Shown in pieces: positions 40,839 through 41,649 of a stretch of DNA of 41,649 nt. The translations under genes and the position numbers were made by a program. Numbering within the stretch: the stretch's first letter is position 1; each line of letters starts with the position of its first letter. The DNA comes from a virus, in IMG/VR virus record IMGVR_UViG_3300046747_000310, positions 1 through 41,649 of that record; one strand, written 5' to 3'. The notes beneath the pieces are model-generated. The model was not told where the DNA came from, did not search any database, and was given only the letters and a program-made list of their open reading frames with translations.

Positions 40839-40857
40839 AGTGCAAAAAAATGTACCA
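40839..40857 (-). promoter_or_regulatory. Late 19-bp element, copy 3 (portal unit)
   Basis: AGTGCAAAAAAATGTACCA, three bases after the lipoprotein stop and 34 bases before the portal GTG. The flanks differ from copies 1 and 2 (TATG instead of AAAC before it), so the 19 bases are the shared core. It would start the portal/gpF transcript. Confidence 0.68.
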
Positions 40858-40860
40858 GTG

Positions 40861-41415
40861 CTACTGCGTTATGCACGTGTGCACGTTGTAGTACTGGCCG
40901 CTGGTATGCGTGACGTCTACCGTTCCGCTGTGGAACGAGCTGTCACTCGCTGGCGAAATGTCCCCGTGCGTGTAGCTGTAGTTGCTGTAGTCGGTGGTCC
41001 AGATTTGAAACCCGTGCAGGTGATTCGTCTCGCCGTGATCCGGGTCGTAGAAGATGGACATCAGGCAGGCAGGGCCGCTCGACGGTATGCAGTAGTTCCA
41101 GTACGCGACCACTTGCGGCGTTCCGACCAGACGCGGGCACCAAGCCTGTGTGTCGCCCCAGTTGACCGAGCAGCTACCCCACGAGCCGCCTTGCCAGGAT
41201 TGCATAGCGCGCGCGCTGATGAGCATGTCGAGCGGTGGATGACTCGCCGATATCAGCGTCGAGTTCCAGCATGTTGTCAGCGGCTCTACGTCTGCAGAAA
41301 CGTCATCTATCTGTTCGACTGGAGATGCGCATCCGTTTGCGAAGTATCCGCAAACTCCCATCACCGTGGCACACAAGATCGCTATCCAGTAACCGCTTTC
41401 GTAGATGCGGCGCAT
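40861..41415 (-). CDS. Cys-rich late lipoprotein upstream of the portal
   Basis: A 184-residue protein. I chose the ATG at 41415 (TGATG overlap); a GTG one codon earlier is in frame. MRRIYESGYWIAILCATVMG begins a signal-like helix, and FANGCASPV is a probable lipobox. The mature chain has several more cysteines and aromatic/Asn/His-rich strands (FYDPDHGETNHLHGFQIW). It lies where terminase genes would precede the portal. Surface function possible but unknown. Confidence 0.6.
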   Translation of the reverse strand: MRRIYESGYWIAILCATVMGVCGYFANGCASPVEQIDDVSADVEPLTTCWNSTLISASHPPLDMLISARAMQSWQGGSWGSCSVNWGDTQAWCPRLVGTPQVVAYWNYCIPSSGPACLMSIFYDPDHGETNHLHGFQIWTTDYSNYSYTHGDISPASDSSFHSGTVDVTHTSGQYYNVHTCITQ

Positions 41416-41649
41416 CACTTGGTTGTCTCCGCCGCGTACTCCGCCACCGCTGCAATCGCGCGCTTGATGTTGCTCAGCGCGGTTTGGAGGTGAGCGCTGG
41501 TGGCGTGGTCTGGGTTGGCCTCGATCTGGTCGTGTGCTGCTGACAACAGGACGTCGACGCTTGCCGTCTGAACGGCTACGCGATCCTGATACGTGTCACT
41601 GTCGTCTTGTTCGCTGCCGACGTGTAACGTCGACTCGCCCTTGTTGGTG
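41415..41649 (-). CDS. Small helical late protein (partial, N-terminus off window)
   Basis: The frame is open from the right edge to a TGA at 41415-41417 and is coupled to the lipoprotein start by TGATG. The visible 77 residues are acidic at first (GSEQDDSDTYQDRVAV), then a helical Ala-rich end (HLQTALSNIKRAIAAVAEYA). It could be a small terminase-associated or head protein, but no family is recognised. Start lies outside the window. Confidence 0.55.
   Translation of the reverse strand, partial: TNKGESTLHVGSEQDDSDTYQDRVAVQTASVDVLLSAAHDQIEANPDHATSAHLQTALSNIKRAIAAVAEYAAETTK

Noticed and set aside
40058-40891. 277-aa open frame on the plus strand over the portal gene
   Set aside because: It is the reverse-complement shadow of the portal frame, R/V/L-rich, without family features; the minus-strand portal has clear DUF935 motifs.
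1-41649. tRNA genes, CRISPR arrays, insertion sequences or a toxin-antitoxin pair
   Set aside because: No cloverleaf, repeat-spacer array, transposase or recognisable toxin was seen on either strand; the XRE pair is better explained as a phage switch.

Overview
The window is most of a temperate, tailed bacteriophage genome (integrated or free), cut at both ends. Lysis genes with lipoprotein signals and a T4-type lysozyme suggest a Gram-negative host; nothing fixes the genus. Head genes are Mu-like (DUF935 portal, gpF, gpI-type protease/scaffold, gpT capsid, gp36, gpG). The tail looks long and non-contractile: a tube-like protein, G/T-type chaperone ORFs, a short tape measure and no sheath. 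Integration uses a tyrosine recombinase with an AlpA-like excisionase partner, not a Mu transposase.

Layout. (1) 1-2897, minus strand: a left operon from an XRE repressor-like gene through small genes (DUF7768-like, zinc-binding, one-helix membrane peptides, a second XRE gene) to a replication-initiator-like gene that runs off the left edge. (2) 2898-2978: a divergent promoter region between two XRE genes, with two adjacent 14-bp repeats. (3) 2979-14234, plus strand: a right operon of about 28 mostly small genes, most overlapping by ATGA, GTGA or TGATG. It holds a RecB/Cas4-like nuclease, a Sak4-like ATPase, excisionase and integrase, a PPC-motif protein, a possible 2OG-Fe(II) oxygenase and a DUF2493 (SLOG) protein. 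(4) 41649-14231, minus strand: late genes, read from right to left as head, tail, lysis and host-recognition genes.

The left operon and the late block converge on the right operon. The right operon and the late block meet at 14231-14234, where one CTAG gives the stop codons of both opposing genes. An identical 19-bp element occurs three times in the late block, each time just after a stop codon. It would divide late transcription into portal/gpF, protease-capsid-tail, and lysis/fibre units. The most striking feature is a dnaX-like arrangement inside the portal gene at 39439-39487 (SD-like GAGG, C CCA AAA, 7-nt spacer, hairpin). It would fuse the portal to the gpF-like protein, whose frame has no start codon upstream of 39305.

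No stretch over 300 bases lacks a gene. The longest gaps (about 70-120 bases) hold the switch region, the 3378-3471 operator-like region, the 11806-11875 gap after integrase, the three late elements and the 34473-34565 inverted repeat. I saw no tRNA, rRNA, CRISPR, insertion sequence or convincing rho-independent terminator.
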